A DNA stretch of 64,000 nt from Salinivibrio kushneri (GTDB lineage Bacteria > Pseudomonadota > Gammaproteobacteria > Enterobacterales > Vibrionaceae), in the NCBI RefSeq assembly GCF_005280275.1, contig NZ_CP040022.1, positions 186,001-250,000 of the forward strand, read 5' to 3'. Position 1 is the stretch's first letter. Every line of letters starts with the position of its first letter. Shown one piece after another: positions 53,061 to 63,196 of this stretch. A program made the position numbers and the translations under genes. The notes under the pieces were generated by a model. It saw only the letters and a list, made by a program, of their open reading frames with translations. It did no database searches and was not told the origin of the DNA.

Positions 53061-54716
53061 ATGTCACATATCAAACCGAACGATCAGATCTTACGGTGGG
53101 CTGATGAACGTCCAAGTCATGTTTTTCTACGCCAGATTCACGGCCGCCGCTTTCATGACTACACCTTTGCGGACGTGGCCGACCAAGCATTGCGCATGGT
53201 CACCGCACTACGGGACATGGGGCTGAAACCCGGTGATAAGGTCGCGCTCATCTCCAAAAACTGCGCGGAATGGTTTATTGCCGATTTAGCGATGATGATG
53301 GGCAGCTATATCAGTGTGCCGATATTTCCAACAGCCGGGACAGACACCATTGACCATGTGGTCACCCATAGTGAATCGAAAGCCATGTTTGTGGGCAAGC
53401 TTGATGACAGTAAAGCCTTGAGCGCCTCACTGGAAAACATGCCAGGCTTAAAGACCATCGCCTTTCCTTACCCCACCATTAGCTGCCATTACGAATGGCA
53501 TGACTTGATCGCCAACCATGAAGCATCAGATGAGCGCCCTGTGCACCAAGACAGTGATGTGATGTCTTTAGTGTATACCTCGGGCACGTCAGGCTTACCT
53601 AAAGGGGCAATTTTAAGTTATGGCGGCTACTGTTGGTCCGCTCAGCGATTAATTGATCATATTGGCATTGAACCTAATGATCGCTTGTTCTCTTATCTAC
53701 CACTCGCGCATATTACCGAGCGGGTTTACATCATGGGCTCAGCGATTATGGGCGGGATCCCTACCGCGTTCCCTGAGTCACTCGATACCTTTATCGAAGA
53801 TGTCAAAATGCATCGCCCCACCTTGTTCATTTCTGTCCCTCGGCTTTGGACACTATTCCAGCAACGCATTCAAGAAAAACTGCCAGACGGAAAACTTAAC
53901 CTTCTCTTGCGCATTCCCTTGGTCAATAACCTGATCAAAAGCAAAATCGCAAAAAACCTTGGATTGGATCAGGCACGCGTGTTGGGATGCGGCTCAGCGC
54001 CTGTCGCGCCCGCATTACTGCAATGGTATGAAAAGCTCGGGTTACACATTACCGAGGCGTGGGGCATGACAGAAAGCTATGCCTACAGTACCCTCAACTA
54101 TCCATTTAGAGCCGATAAGATTGGCACCGTGGGTAATGCAGGGCCTGGCGTGGAGATCAAAATTGCCGATGATCAGGAAATCCTAGTAAAAAGCGAAGGC
54201 TTATTCAGTGGTTACTACAAAAACGAAGAAGCCAGCGCAGAAACCTTGGTCGATGGCTGGTTACACACGGGAGATTTAGGTGAACTGGATAGCGAGGGGT
54301 ATCTGAGTATTTCTGGCCGCAAAAACGACACCTTTAAAACTGCCAAAGGTAAATTTGTCGCGCCCGTGCCGATTGAAAAGCGTTTGTTCGAACTCTCTAA
54401 TGCCGAGATGCTCTGTGTGATTGGTTCAGGCATGCCTGCCCCTATTCTACTCGCGCTGCCACATCACTTTCCCAACTTTGACCGCGCGCGTTATGAGCGT
54501 CGCGTGAAGAAGGTGATTGATACCATCAACGGGGAGCTGGAGTCTCACCAGCAAATCAAAGGCGTATTGATGATTAAAGAGCCGTGGAGCATTGAGAACG
54601 GCAAACTCACGCCGACGCTGAAAATTCGCCGTCACAAGCTAGAGCAAGAGTATCATGATGTCGGTACTCACTGGCCGAAGGGTACCTTAGTGCAATGGGA
54701 AGAAGATTTGCGCTGA
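53061..54716 (+). CDS. AMP-dependent long-chain acyl-CoA synthetase
   Basis: 551 residues of the ANL superfamily: P-loop SLVYTSGTSGLPKGAIL (about residue 173), AWGMTESYAY motif, GWLHTGDLGELDSEGYLSI and a C-terminal lid. It activates fatty acids to acyl-CoA via the acyl-adenylate in the cytoplasm or at the membrane. The pattern is closer to FadD15-like long-chain synthetases than to E. coli FadD. GAGGAAGTCCA precedes the ATG; the divergent TetR gene probably controls it. Confidence 0.9.
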   Translation: MSHIKPNDQILRWADERPSHVFLRQIHGRRFHDYTFADVADQALRMVTALRDMGLKPGDKVALISKNCAEWFIADLAMMMGSYISVPIFPTAGTDTIDHVVTHSESKAMFVGKLDDSKALSASLENMPGLKTIAFPYPTISCHYEWHDLIANHEASDERPVHQDSDVMSLVYTSGTSGLPKGAILSYGGYCWSAQRLIDHIGIEPNDRLFSYLPLAHITERVYIMGSAIMGGIPTAFPESLDTFIEDVKMHRPTLFISVPRLWTLFQQRIQEKLPDGKLNLLLRIPLVNNLIKSKIAKNLGLDQARVLGCGSAPVAPALLQWYEKLGLHITEAWGMTESYAYSTLNYPFRADKIGTVGNAGPGVEIKIADDQEILVKSEGLFSGYYKNEEASAETLVDGWLHTGDLGELDSEGYLSISGRKNDTFKTAKGKFVAPVPIEKRLFELSNAEMLCVIGSGMPAPILLALPHHFPNFDRARYERRVKKVIDTINGELESHQQIKGVLMIKEPWSIENGKLTPTLKIRRHKLEQEYHDVGTHWPKGTLVQWEEDLR

Positions 54717-54744
54717 TCCTTTAACCCAATCAAATGATAATGCT

Positions 54745-54787
54745 CACCCACTATTGCACGTGTTGGCATAAACACGAATAGTGGGTG
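54745..54787 (+). terminator. Terminator of the acyl-CoA synthetase gene
   Basis: CACCCACTATT pairs with AATAGTGGGTG, with an inner CGTG/CACG pair; it lies 28 bases after the stop and is followed by a short T-containing tract. Confidence 0.65.
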
Positions 54788-54961
54788 GTGTCTTTATCAG
54801 TATCTGTATTGCTGCCATCACTACAGCGTGCTACAAACACTGCAAAACCTGACCTGCCTCAATGTGCCACAACCCAGACTTTGCTAAAGATCATGTTATC
54901 GACTTACAGCAGGCCACCAGCACGTTTTTCACGCCTGCTGCTTTTAACGTAGGGAAATACC

Positions 54962-55258
54962 ATGAAAGAGAATCAAACCGATACCTGTGATGCATGTGGT
55001 GTTAGCGCTGAAATAGGTTACATTATTTCTGAGGGCGACGAAGTGGCAGAATTGACCATTCAAGGCGATAGCAAGGACGCGGTGCAAGCGCGCTTCGAGC
55101 AATACCTCTCCCTCGCAGAGAGCATTAACCCTGCCGTTAAGCATGACTTTGATCCGCAACAGTTTGATCGCAATGGCGCGCACATCAAATTGCAGTTTGA
55201 ATGCAGTGCCGAAAAGCTGATCTTTGAATTGCGCAGTCGCGGGCTGAATAACGCGTAA
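54962..55258 (+). CDS. YfcZ/YiiS-family protein (DUF406)
   Basis: 98 residues. DTCDACGVSAEIGYIISEGD at the N-terminus and LQFECSAEKLIFELRSRGL at the C-terminus are diagnostic of this small enterobacterial/vibrio family. The two Cys in CDAC could bind metal. Function unknown. Single gene with a terminator. Confidence 0.88.
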   Translation: MKENQTDTCDACGVSAEIGYIISEGDEVAELTIQGDSKDAVQARFEQYLSLAESINPAVKHDFDPQQFDRNGAHIKLQFECSAEKLIFELRSRGLNNA

Positions 55259-55295
55259 GTGTTACGCGAAAACCACAAGCATGTCAGAGGTTCAA

Positions 55296-55324
55296 GCAAC
55301 AGGGTGTTTTCTCACACCCTGTTG
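55296..55324 (+). terminator. Terminator after the YfcZ-like gene
   Basis: CAACAGGGTGT and ACACCCTGTTG with a 6-base loop, within a longer dyad; lies 38 bases after the stop and before the convergent J-domain gene. Confidence 0.7.
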
Positions 55325-55342
55325 TTGCTTGCTGACAGCCAT

Positions 55343-55957
55343 TTATAAGCGCAAGCTTTGCCAAGCTTCACACATCTCACGGAAAGTGGTTGCATCTCCT
55401 TCGGGCCGATCTGGGTGCCACTTGAGCGCCATTTTGCGCCACTGACGCCTAATTTCATGCTCACTAGCATTCTCATCCAAACCCAACACTTTTAACGCCT
55501 TATTGCGCTCCAACATCGCCTCGCCCGGCGCCTCATTGCCGATATGACGCTGGTAGTGCTTCCAAAACGAAGACAACAGTTCTTTGACGTCATCTTGGCT
55601 GGCGTCATAGTTGTTCCAGTCCATGTAGTAATCACGCAACGGATCCTGGTAATCAATTTCTTTGGCCACAAAGCCACTGTTGCCAACCCGCCATTGTAGC
55701 TGGATATCCATTGACTCAACCTGCAACCACTGCTGCGGCAACAACATTTCTTGTAGTTGATACAAGGCATTCATGATCAGGAAGTTGCGTTTAAATAAAT
55801 CAAGGTGGGGGTCAGCATCAAGCTGGGCCATCATGGTGTCTTTTTGCAGCTCACCTAATAGATGGTGCACTTTCCAACTTTGTCGCGTTGATTCTAGAAT
55901 ACTGAGTATTGGCCAAATCAGGGGGTTGTCTATTTCATCCCGTTTTTCAGCAAGCAT
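55343..55957 (-). CDS. DnaJ-related co-chaperone with C-terminal J domain
   Basis: 204 residues from ATG 55957, nine bases from AGAGG (an ATG at 55966 touches that site and is less likely). N-terminal about 130 residues match the DNAJ-related domain (PLIWPILSILESTRQSWKVHHLLGEL in part); the J domain from about 150 has the HPD motif (LKWHPDRPEGD), so it can stimulate a DnaK-type ATPase. Known in gammaproteobacteria as a conserved cytosolic protein with an unassigned client. Confidence 0.88.
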   Translation of the reverse strand: MLAEKRDEIDNPLIWPILSILESTRQSWKVHHLLGELQKDTMMAQLDADPHLDLFKRNFLIMNALYQLQEMLLPQQWLQVESMDIQLQWRVGNSGFVAKEIDYQDPLRDYYMDWNNYDASQDDVKELLSSFWKHYQRHIGNEAPGEAMLERNKALKVLGLDENASEHEIRRQWRKMALKWHPDRPEGDATTFREMCEAWQSLRL

Positions 55958-55966
55958 GACGTTCAT

Positions 55967-56354
55967 CCTCTGTCACTGGCCAGCTACCTTGAACCGGCAT
56001 CTCGTGGGGTTGGTTGTAAAGCCACCTTATTAAGGTATAAACCAATTCTGGCTATTTTGTAGCAAATATTGGGAAGTCCCTTTTCGCGGCACGCATTTTT
56101 AAGCGTGCTTTCCGCCATCATAATGACACTTCCAACGTTGCCGGTTAAATATTAAGCATATCCGGTGCCAACTTGTGACGAAAAAGAGACCGTTTTGGCC
56201 TATTGAATCCCAGTCTGATCGGTTTATATCGAATGATCACGACTAGGCCTGTACCTTAAACCGTGCGAACCCCATAATTTTTGTCATCTCATTCGCATTC
56301 TGCCCAGAACTCCATTAATCTTTTTACAAGGACAGACTAAATAACCGCTTTTCT
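55967..56354. other. Divergent intergenic region
   Basis: 388 bases between the J-domain gene and the EAL gene. No gene, palindrome or promoter pair that I would assert; AAGGACAG at 56327 lies too far from the EAL start to be an ordinary ribosome site. Confidence 0.35.
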
Positions 56355-57128
56355 ATGACAGCATCTTCAACACAATGTGAGGCCTGCAGGGATGCGCAGC
56401 CACTCGCATTCGATTTTACCATGGCATTCCAACCCATTATTCGGCTTTCCACGCATTCCATTTATGCCTACGAGGCGCTTGCCCGAGGCAAGGACGGTAG
56501 CGGCGCGGGCAGCGTGTTTAAGCATGTTAACGCAGAGAATCAGTATCAATTTGATCAAACCTGTCGGATCAAGGCAGTCAAACTCGCGGCCGAACTATCT
56601 ATTCCTTGTTATCTCAGCATTAACTTTATGCCCAATGCCGTGTACGAGCCAGAGCGCTGTATCCGCACCACGCTGAAAGCCGCGAATGACTATAATTTCC
56701 CACTCGAACGGATTCTGTTTGAGTTCACCGAAGGGGAGGAAGTCCTTGATTACAGTCATATTCAGCGCATTATTCGTTATTACCGCTCACAAGGCTTTTT
56801 AACTGCAATAGACGATTTCGGTGCCGGTTACTCCGGCCTTACCGCGCTTGCCAGCATTAACACCCATATGATTAAACTGGATATGGCGCTTGTGCGAGAT
56901 ATTGACACTGACGTCACCAAGCAAACCATTGTGCGCCACAGTGTCGCCATGTGCCACGAGCTAAGTCGTCAAATTATTGCCGAAGGTGTTGAAACAGAAG
57001 CCGAGCTTCAATGCCTGATTGATTTAGGCGTCGACTTCTTTCAAGGCTATTACATTGCTAAGCCAGGTTTCGAAAGCTTACCGCCTATCAATCAAGTACC
57101 TGGGCTCGAAGCCTTCCACTGTCAATAA
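56355..57128 (+). CDS. EAL-domain cyclic-di-GMP phosphodiesterase
   Basis: 257 residues, nearly all EAL domain: YEALARG (catalytic Glu), SINFMPN (metal Asn), FEFTEGE, IDDFGAGYSGL (metal Asp pair), KLDM (Lys), EGVETEAEL and FFQGYYIAKP. All catalytic positions are occupied, so it is probably active in degrading c-di-GMP. No GGDEF, PAS or membrane segment is present, so its input may be through transcription. The start has only a distant ribosome site. Confidence 0.92.
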   Translation: MTASSTQCEACRDAQPLAFDFTMAFQPIIRLSTHSIYAYEALARGKDGSGAGSVFKHVNAENQYQFDQTCRIKAVKLAAELSIPCYLSINFMPNAVYEPERCIRTTLKAANDYNFPLERILFEFTEGEEVLDYSHIQRIIRYYRSQGFLTAIDDFGAGYSGLTALASINTHMIKLDMALVRDIDTDVTKQTIVRHSVAMCHELSRQIIAEGVETEAELQCLIDLGVDFFQGYYIAKPGFESLPPINQVPGLEAFHCQ

Positions 57129-57256
57129 GCTGACGGCTCAACGAGTCTTGGCACTCGCTGTTTTAACTGCCTCACAAACACAATTGATAATCTTTCTCAG
57201 AAACCATTTTTCGAGGTACACTGTTACGCAATGACGGCGTTGAAAAGGTATTAAGA

Positions 57257-58657
57257 ATGAATGGTGAATCACTGAACGCGCGTGGCCTCTCCCGGCGTCA
57301 ATTTTTACGAACGACCGCAGCGGTGGCAGCCCTTTCCACTTTGCCTGCTTGCTCCTTAGTCTCTGCCTCTCGACAAAACGGGCAGTGGGAATACCATTTA
57401 AGCGCTGAGCCCAGTCAGGCTGAGTTGGTTCCTGAGCATCAGACCGATGTACTGGCCTTCAATGGCGAGACGCCAGCCCCCACTATACGCTGCCGCCAAG
57501 GTGAGCCAGTGACCATTCACTTCACCAATAACCTCAATGAACCCACCACGATTCACTGGCATGGGCTACGCATTCCCATTGAAATGGACGGTGTTCCTTT
57601 CTTGTCCCAAGCGCCTATTCAGCCCGGTGAAACCTTTACCTATCGTTTTACCCCACCGGATGCCGGCACCTTTTGGTACCACCCGCATATGAACTCAGTG
57701 GTGCAGTTGGGTAAAGGGCTGGTCGGTGCGATTGTGGTCGAGGAAGCCACGCCGGTTGTGTTTGATGAAGAGCACACACTGACACTCAAACACTGGCATC
57801 TTGATCGTCAAGGTAACTGGAAAGATCTCGCTATCCCTCGCTATAGCGCGCGTATGGGCACGCCTGGCGAGTGGGGCACCGTAAATGGTATTCACCATCC
57901 TGAATACACACTGCAAGAAAAGGCAACCACACGATTGCGCTTAGCCAACGTGGACAATACACTCACCTATCCCATTCAAGTGCGCGGCGCAGAAGCCTGG
58001 ATAATCGCTATCGATGGTAACCCGATTGCCACACCACGCCGCTTGGAGACGCACAAGATAGCCCCAGGGATGCGGCTAGATATTGGTCTGATAGCACCCA
58101 ATGCTGGTGAAACAGTTGAAATAATGCACATGAAAGGTGACTTTCCTTTCTTGCTGGCAAGCTTTACCGCCACACCGTCAACGTTAACAGAGAAGCCCCT
58201 ACCCACTCTGCCACTCAATCCCGTTGCAAAACCAGATTTAGAGAATGCTGAAACCCGTCATTTTGTGTTTGAGTGGGCTGGCGCGATCACGCCTGCTGAT
58301 AAGCAAGGGAAGGGAAAACACGAGTTTTGGTTGATGAATAAACGCGCCTGGGAAGGAATGAGTAAAGGTAATATTCCTGAGCCGATCGCCAAACTGGAAC
58401 GCGGAAAGACCTATATCTTCGATTTAAAAAATGTCACCCAGTACCATCACCCTATTCACCTGCACGGACACACCTTTACTGTGCTGGAAATGGATGGCAA
58501 ACCAGTCACACCATTTCACACTGACACCGTTTTGTTGGGTAAAAATGGCCACGCCAAGGCAGCGTTTGTGGCCGATAATCCGGGCCGATGGATGTACCAT
58601 TGCCATGTTATTGAGCACATGAAAACGGGTCTGATGGGGTTTGTCGAGGTCACCTAA
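57257..58657 (+). CDS. Multicopper oxidase (Tat-exported)
   Basis: 466 residues. A Tat signal (LSRRQFLRTTAAVAAL) ends near a Cys (PACS), hinting at a lipoprotein. Copper motifs: HWHGL and WYHPHM (first domain), HPIHLHGHTF and HCHVIEHMKTGLMG with the type-1 Cys (last domain); all four are intact. Related to CueO/CumA-type enzymes involved in Cu(I) or Mn(II) oxidation in the periplasm. AAAAGGTATTAAGA precedes the ATG. Confidence 0.92.
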   Translation: MNGESLNARGLSRRQFLRTTAAVAALSTLPACSLVSASRQNGQWEYHLSAEPSQAELVPEHQTDVLAFNGETPAPTIRCRQGEPVTIHFTNNLNEPTTIHWHGLRIPIEMDGVPFLSQAPIQPGETFTYRFTPPDAGTFWYHPHMNSVVQLGKGLVGAIVVEEATPVVFDEEHTLTLKHWHLDRQGNWKDLAIPRYSARMGTPGEWGTVNGIHHPEYTLQEKATTRLRLANVDNTLTYPIQVRGAEAWIIAIDGNPIATPRRLETHKIAPGMRLDIGLIAPNAGETVEIMHMKGDFPFLLASFTATPSTLTEKPLPTLPLNPVAKPDLENAETRHFVFEWAGAITPADKQGKGKHEFWLMNKRAWEGMSKGNIPEPIAKLERGKTYIFDLKNVTQYHHPIHLHGHTFTVLEMDGKPVTPFHTDTVLLGKNGHAKAAFVADNPGRWMYHCHVIEHMKTGLMGFVEVT

Positions 58658-58680
58658 CGAACAAATCACACACATGAAAA

Positions 58681-58706
58681 ACGGCGAGCACTTGGCTCGC
58701 CGTTTT
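58681..58706. terminator. Bidirectional terminator
   Basis: ACGGCGAGC and GCTCGCCGT with a 5-base loop, A-run before and TTTT after; serves the multicopper oxidase and the convergent chemoreceptor. Confidence 0.88.
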
Positions 58707-58736
58707 ATGTCGTCACTCGGTTTTCACCCGCTGCGA

Positions 58737-60692
58737 TTAACTGTCCTTTTCCGTTTTAAAACGATTAACTAACTCTGATAGCTCTGAGGCCACCACACGC
58801 AGCTCGGCAGCTGTGGCATTGGTTTGCTCTGCCGTTGATGCTGCACTGTTGGCACCTTCTAGCACACTGGTCACATTCTGATTAATATCTTCCGATACTG
58901 AGTGCTGCTCCTCGGTGGCCGTGGCAATTTGTGACGCCATGTCGTGAATTTGCCCTACCAAACTTTGGATAGTGTCAAAGACGCTCAAGGCCTCTTCCGT
59001 CGCCTCCGTGGTGGTTTGTGAGTGCTCAACACTGCCTTGCAGCTTCTCGGAAAGCTGATTCGTGCGCTGGGTTAAGGCCTGCAACAGCTCATCAATCTCT
59101 TCCGTTGATTTGGTGGTTTTTTGTGACAGCACCCGTACCTCGTCGGCCACCACGGCAAAGCCTCGCCCATGCTCACCCGCACGCGCTGACTCAATCGCCG
59201 CATTAAGCGCAAGCAAATTGGTTTGTTCAGCAATGCCTCGAATGGTATCCAGCATGGCGGTGATATTATCGTTCTCTTTGGTCAGCTCAGCCATCGCGCT
59301 ATCCGCTTCGTTTAGCGTGGTGGCCATTTCTTGCACCGCTGCGCGCGTATTATTCATCAAGGTCATGCCACGATCGACCTCCGACTGACACTGCTGGGCA
59401 GAATCCGCCGTTTGATTGCAGTTTTGAGAGACTTCGTTGGCGGTGGCCACCATTTGGTGGAAGGCGGTGGCAATTTGTTCTAGCCCTGAGCGCTGTTGGT
59501 GACTGGCGCCGTCCAACTGTTCAGCAAATTGAGTGGTTTGATCGGCATGAGACGACAGCTTGGTGGATCTGTCCTTGATACCGACGATCAACTCTTGAAT
59601 CACATCCACAAACTGATTAAAGGCACCCGCCGTTTTACCCAACTCATCCTGGCTGCGAACCGGTAAACGCTTGGTCAAATCACCATCACCGCTTGCCGCA
59701 TCACTCAGCCCATCACTGACGGCAATGATAGATGCAGATATACGTTGAATCATAAAGTAACCAAGCGCACCAAACACGACAACAAGGATCAGGCTGATGG
59801 ATAAAATAACGGTTTGCAGCCGGGTAACCTGGCCTAGAACTTCTTGCTGCGGCACAATCCCAATCAAACGCCAGCCACTCTCTGGCGCTTTGTACTGATT
59901 GACAAAATAATCTTTACCAGAAAAGGAAACAGCAGTGAGTGATTCACTAAAATTCCCACCGCTGTAAACACTGTCGACACTCTGGGCAGGTTCAAAGTTA
60001 TTGTCTGGGTTGTTCGGGTCAGCAAGCACCGTGCCTGTGTCTTCCACCAGCACAATATACCCCGACTCACCGAGGGTAACGTCACCTAACATATTTGTCA
60101 GTGCTTCTAGCGTAACGTCGACACCAATCACACCACTCAGGCCGTCTTGGGCTTGAAACTCCATGACATAATCAAGGAGGGGGGCACCCGTCGTCACATC
60201 TTGATAAGCAGGCACCCTAACTGGGTTATTTCCGCTTCCCTGGCCCGTCTGGTACCAAGGACGCTGACGAGGATCGTAGTTGCCAGACTCCCCTTGCGGC
60301 CACTGAATGTACCCACCATCACTTAGCCCAAGGAACACATACGCAAAATCTTCTCGTGACTCGCCCATCGCCTCTAGCAACCCATACGCCCGTGCCTCAG
60401 CAGGACTATTTTGCTTGGAGGTCATGGCTTTGGTCGATCCCATGTATTTGGTGACAGAGCTGTCTAAACGTTGAAGGGCGTCGCTGTTACCCAGCATCTT
60501 GGCGTTTGCCGCCAACCCTTCTAAGTAAAATTTAAACGCGTTGCCTATGTGCTGCATTTCTTTGTAGGAGCTTTGCTCATAGCTTTGCAACGTACTCGTT
60601 CGGAACTGATAGAGTGATACGATAGCGATGATAAGTGTGGGCAGGATAACGCCTGTCAGGACGACAACGAGTAAGCGCTTTTTAATACTCAT
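58737..60692 (-). CDS. Methyl-accepting chemotaxis protein with double-Cache sensor
   Basis: 651 residues from ATG 60692 (GGAGGTCAGT immediately upstream; the longer frame to 60716 lacks a site). TM1 at about 5-27, a periplasmic double-Cache domain of about 240 residues ([30 protein letters not shown] in part, [23 protein letters not shown]), TM2 at about 278-300, HAMP, and the signalling tip [19 protein letters not shown]. The dCache_1 layout with WYQ and Asp in GVD suggests amino-acid or amine sensing. Confidence 0.92.
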   Translation of the reverse strand: MSIKKRLLVVVLTGVILPTLIIAIVSLYQFRTSTLQSYEQSSYKEMQHIGNAFKFYLEGLAANAKMLGNSDALQRLDSSVTKYMGSTKAMTSKQNSPAEARAYGLLEAMGESREDFAYVFLGLSDGGYIQWPQGESGNYDPRQRPWYQTGQGSGNNPVRVPAYQDVTTGAPLLDYVMEFQAQDGLSGVIGVDVTLEALTNMLGDVTLGESGYIVLVEDTGTVLADPNNPDNNFEPAQSVDSVYSGGNFSESLTAVSFSGKDYFVNQYKAPESGWRLIGIVPQQEVLGQVTRLQTVILSISLILVVVFGALGYFMIQRISASIIAVSDGLSDAASGDGDLTKRLPVRSQDELGKTAGAFNQFVDVIQELIVGIKDRSTKLSSHADQTTQFAEQLDGASHQQRSGLEQIATAFHQMVATANEVSQNCNQTADSAQQCQSEVDRGMTLMNNTRAAVQEMATTLNEADSAMAELTKENDNITAMLDTIRGIAEQTNLLALNAAIESARAGEHGRGFAVVADEVRVLSQKTTKSTEEIDELLQALTQRTNQLSEKLQGSVEHSQTTTEATEEALSVFDTIQSLVGQIHDMASQIATATEEQHSVSEDINQNVTSVLEGANSAASTAEQTNATAAELRVVASELSELVNRFKTEKDS

Positions 60693-60932
60693 ACTGACCT
60701 CCGTCAGTGACAGCACATAGGAACATGTTGGTCAAAAGGTTAAGTGTGTTGTTTTAAATTAGAACAACCATTAATGACAATCTAATAAATAACGTATTTT
60801 CCCTCTCTTTTATCACGAAACGGTATCGAGCTGATTGCTTTTTTAGGCAAATGCAGTGGCTCGGCAGACACGGATTGCATGATGGCCAAAAAGCCATTAC
60901 ATTAGACAAGGCTAAATTAAAAGGACAACTTC

Positions 60933-61280
60933 ATGACCAAGAAAAACTATCAGGAAATCAATCAGCAACAACTGGCGCTCAATAAACAATTTAAAGCACA
61001 CAGCAGTGACACCCTGTCCGCATTCGGACAGCTGCATCGGGCAGCAATGGCTGAAGGTGATCTCGATGTAAAAACCAAAGAGTTGATTGCACTAGGGATT
61101 GGTATTGCCGCGCGCTGCGATGGCTGTATCGGTGCCCACGTGGCCGCCGCTTTAAAGCACGGCGCGACTAAACAAGAATGCGTAGAAGCGATTAATGTTG
61201 CCATTGTGATGGGCGGTGGTCCGTCGTTGATTTACGGCTCTCAAGCACTGGAAGCGGTCGAGCAACTGAGTGAGGCGTAG
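60933..61280 (+). CDS. AhpD-like carboxymuconolactone-decarboxylase-family protein
   Basis: 115 residues. The redox motif CDGCIGAH (CxxC followed by His) at about residue 53-60 is that of AhpD-like alkylhydroperoxidases; ALGIGIAARC and GGGPSLIYGSQAL are conserved flanks. Single-domain members reduce peroxides or remain uncharacterised. AAAAGGACAACTTC precedes the ATG; a terminator follows. Confidence 0.88.
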   Translation: MTKKNYQEINQQQLALNKQFKAHSSDTLSAFGQLHRAAMAEGDLDVKTKELIALGIGIAARCDGCIGAHVAAALKHGATKQECVEAINVAIVMGGGPSLIYGSQALEAVEQLSEA

Positions 61281-61321
61281 CGATTCATCGCCACCTAAAA
61301 AGTAGAAGTCGACTCACAAAC

Positions 61322-61351
61322 AAAAACGCAGCCGTCTTTGGCTGCGTTTTT
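61322..61351. terminator. Bidirectional terminator
   Basis: AAAAACGCAGCC and GGCTGCGTTTTT form a perfect 12-bp stem with a 6-base loop between the AhpD-like gene and gcvT. Confidence 0.93.
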
Positions 61352-61374
61352 ATCGACCTTCGCACTGACCGAGA

Positions 61375-62490
61375 TCAGCCGCGATAATACCGCTGCGGTA
61401 CAAAGGGCATTTTTTCGACCGTCATGGGCAGTTTTTTGCCACGTACTTCCGCGTATACCTCGGTGCCGGGGGCAATAAATTCAGGAGGGAGATAGCCCAT
61501 CGCCACAGGCATGCCTTTGGTGGGGCCAAAGGTGCCGCTGGTGACCACGCCGATTTCATTATCGTCTGCATCAAACAGCTTGCTGCCTTCACGCACAGGG
61601 GCTTTGCTTTGGCCCACCAGCCCAATGCGCTTGCGGCTCACCGCTTTGGTCGCGATTTGATCGAGTATTTTCGCCTCACCGGGGAAGCCACCCGCACGCT
61701 CACCATCGGCGCGACGCACTTTACTGATTGCCCAGATCAAGGTTGCTTCAACCGGCGTCGTGGTAGTGTCCAGATCGTGCCCATATAGACACAGTCCGCA
61801 CTCAAGGCGCAGTGAGTCACGCGCGCCCAAGCCAATCCATTCCACCTCGTCGTAAGCTAAAAGGGCTTTGGCGAGAGATTCTGCATGTTCAGCCGGGACA
61901 GACACTTCAAACCCATCTTCGCCGGTATAACCTGAACGACTCACCACGCAGTGAATGCCATCAATCTCAACAGGCTGAATGTCCATGAACACCATGTCAT
62001 TCACCTTCGGGTTGAATGTCGCCAGCACTTGCGCCGCCTTCGGGCCTTGAAGCGCCAGTAAGGCGCGATCTTCAATCACCTCGACGGAGACATCCCCTTT
62101 CAAGTTGTCGCGCAGGTGCTGAATGTCTTGTGCTTTGCAGGCCGCGTTGACCACCAAAAAGAGGTGATCGCCGAGGTTGGCAATCATCAAGTCATCCAAA
62201 ATGCCGCCCTGCTCATTGGTGAATACGGCATAGCGTTGTTTACCTTGAGGGAGATCCAACACATCAACTGGGACGAGCGCTTCCAATGCTTTGGCCGCGT
62301 CTGCGCCATGAAGACGGATTTGCCCCATATGAGAAACATCAAACAACCCTGCATGCTCACGGCAATGAAGGTGCTCTTTGCGCACACCCAGCGGATACTG
62401 AACTGGCATGTCATAGCCAGCGAAAGGAACCATTTTTGCGCCCATATCAAGGTGCAGGCGGTGTAACGGGGTCGTGAGTAACTCTGCCAT
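61375..62490 (-). CDS. gcvT: Glycine cleavage system T protein (aminomethyltransferase)
   Basis: 371 residues from ATG 62490 (GGAGAGAATA upstream). Motifs: MVPFAGYDMPVQY, FDVSHMGQI, SRSGYTGEDGFEVSVP, GLGARDSLRLECGLCLYGHDL (parts). It transfers the methylene group from the H-protein aminomethyl arm to tetrahydrofolate. gcvH and gcvP are not on this strand here; in vibrios they lie past the serine dehydratase on the other side of this locus, which is probably outside the window. Confidence 0.95.
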   Translation of the reverse strand: MAELLTTPLHRLHLDMGAKMVPFAGYDMPVQYPLGVRKEHLHCREHAGLFDVSHMGQIRLHGADAAKALEALVPVDVLDLPQGKQRYAVFTNEQGGILDDLMIANLGDHLFLVVNAACKAQDIQHLRDNLKGDVSVEVIEDRALLALQGPKAAQVLATFNPKVNDMVFMDIQPVEIDGIHCVVSRSGYTGEDGFEVSVPAEHAESLAKALLAYDEVEWIGLGARDSLRLECGLCLYGHDLDTTTTPVEATLIWAISKVRRADGERAGGFPGEAKILDQIATKAVSRKRIGLVGQSKAPVREGSKLFDADDNEIGVVTSGTFGPTKGMPVAMGYLPPEFIAPGTEVYAEVRGKKLPMTVEKMPFVPQRYYRG

Positions 62491-62554
62491 TATTCTCTCC
62501 ATATTGTGCCCGCAGGCATCTTGCCCACGTTAAGCAATGCGTTTATGTGGTTAG

Positions 62555-63196
62555 TTAAGACGCTGTTACCCATAAGATCAGCGCATCGTCATCACTGACG
62601 GAAGCTAGCATGTGCCCCATGGTGGCGTCGTAATATACGCTGTCACCCTCATTGAGAGTGATCGCTTCATAAAACTCAGAAAAAAATTGGATACTGCCTT
62701 CCAGCACCAATAAAAACTCTTCCCCGTCGTGTCGAATCCAGTCGCTATAATCCTCAAACGCACGTGCCCTAACCCGCGACTTAAACGGCATCATCTTTTT
62801 GTTGCTTAGCTGTGTTGCCAATAACTCATGTTCGTAGGTACCCGTAGGGTGTGCTTTTCCCTGACCCGCTAGCGTCACATCTCGCCGACCTGTTGCTTGC
62901 CGCTTTTTTGGTGGGGCAAACAGTTGCGGAATATCGATATCCAAGCCGTGCGCGAGTTTCTGCATCGCTTGGAAAGTCGGGGATATCTGTTCATTTTCAA
63001 TTTTGGATAAGGTTGAACGCGCCAAGCCAGTGCGCTGGCTTGCCTCCTCAAGCGTCAGCCCAAGCCCGACCCTGACGGCTTTTAAACGCGGGCCCAGCCG
63101 CAATGGTGCAATGGGTTCGCGAGCGTCACCCTCGCGTTGCGATCGCTCAACCTGCATCGACGGGTACACATCCTGTGTTGATTGGTCTGTTGTCAC
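62555..63196 (-). CDS. XRE-family regulator with C-terminal cupin domain
   Basis: 213 residues from a GTG at 63196. A helix-turn-helix (residues about 35-90, VRVGLGLTLEEASQRTGLARSTLSKIENEQISPT in parts) is joined to a small cupin (about 150-210, EEFLLVLEGSIQFFSEFYEAITLNEGDSVYYD in parts). Such regulators govern amino-acid and amine catabolism. Between gcvT and the serine dehydratase, it is the likely local regulator of glycine/serine breakdown. Confidence 0.9.
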   Translation of the reverse strand: MTTDQSTQDVYPSMQVERSQREGDAREPIAPLRLGPRLKAVRVGLGLTLEEASQRTGLARSTLSKIENEQISPTFQAMQKLAHGLDIDIPQLFAPPKKRQATGRRDVTLAGQGKAHPTGTYEHELLATQLSNKKMMPFKSRVRARAFEDYSDWIRHDGEEFLLVLEGSIQFFSEFYEAITLNEGDSVYYDATMGHMLASVSDDDALILWVTAS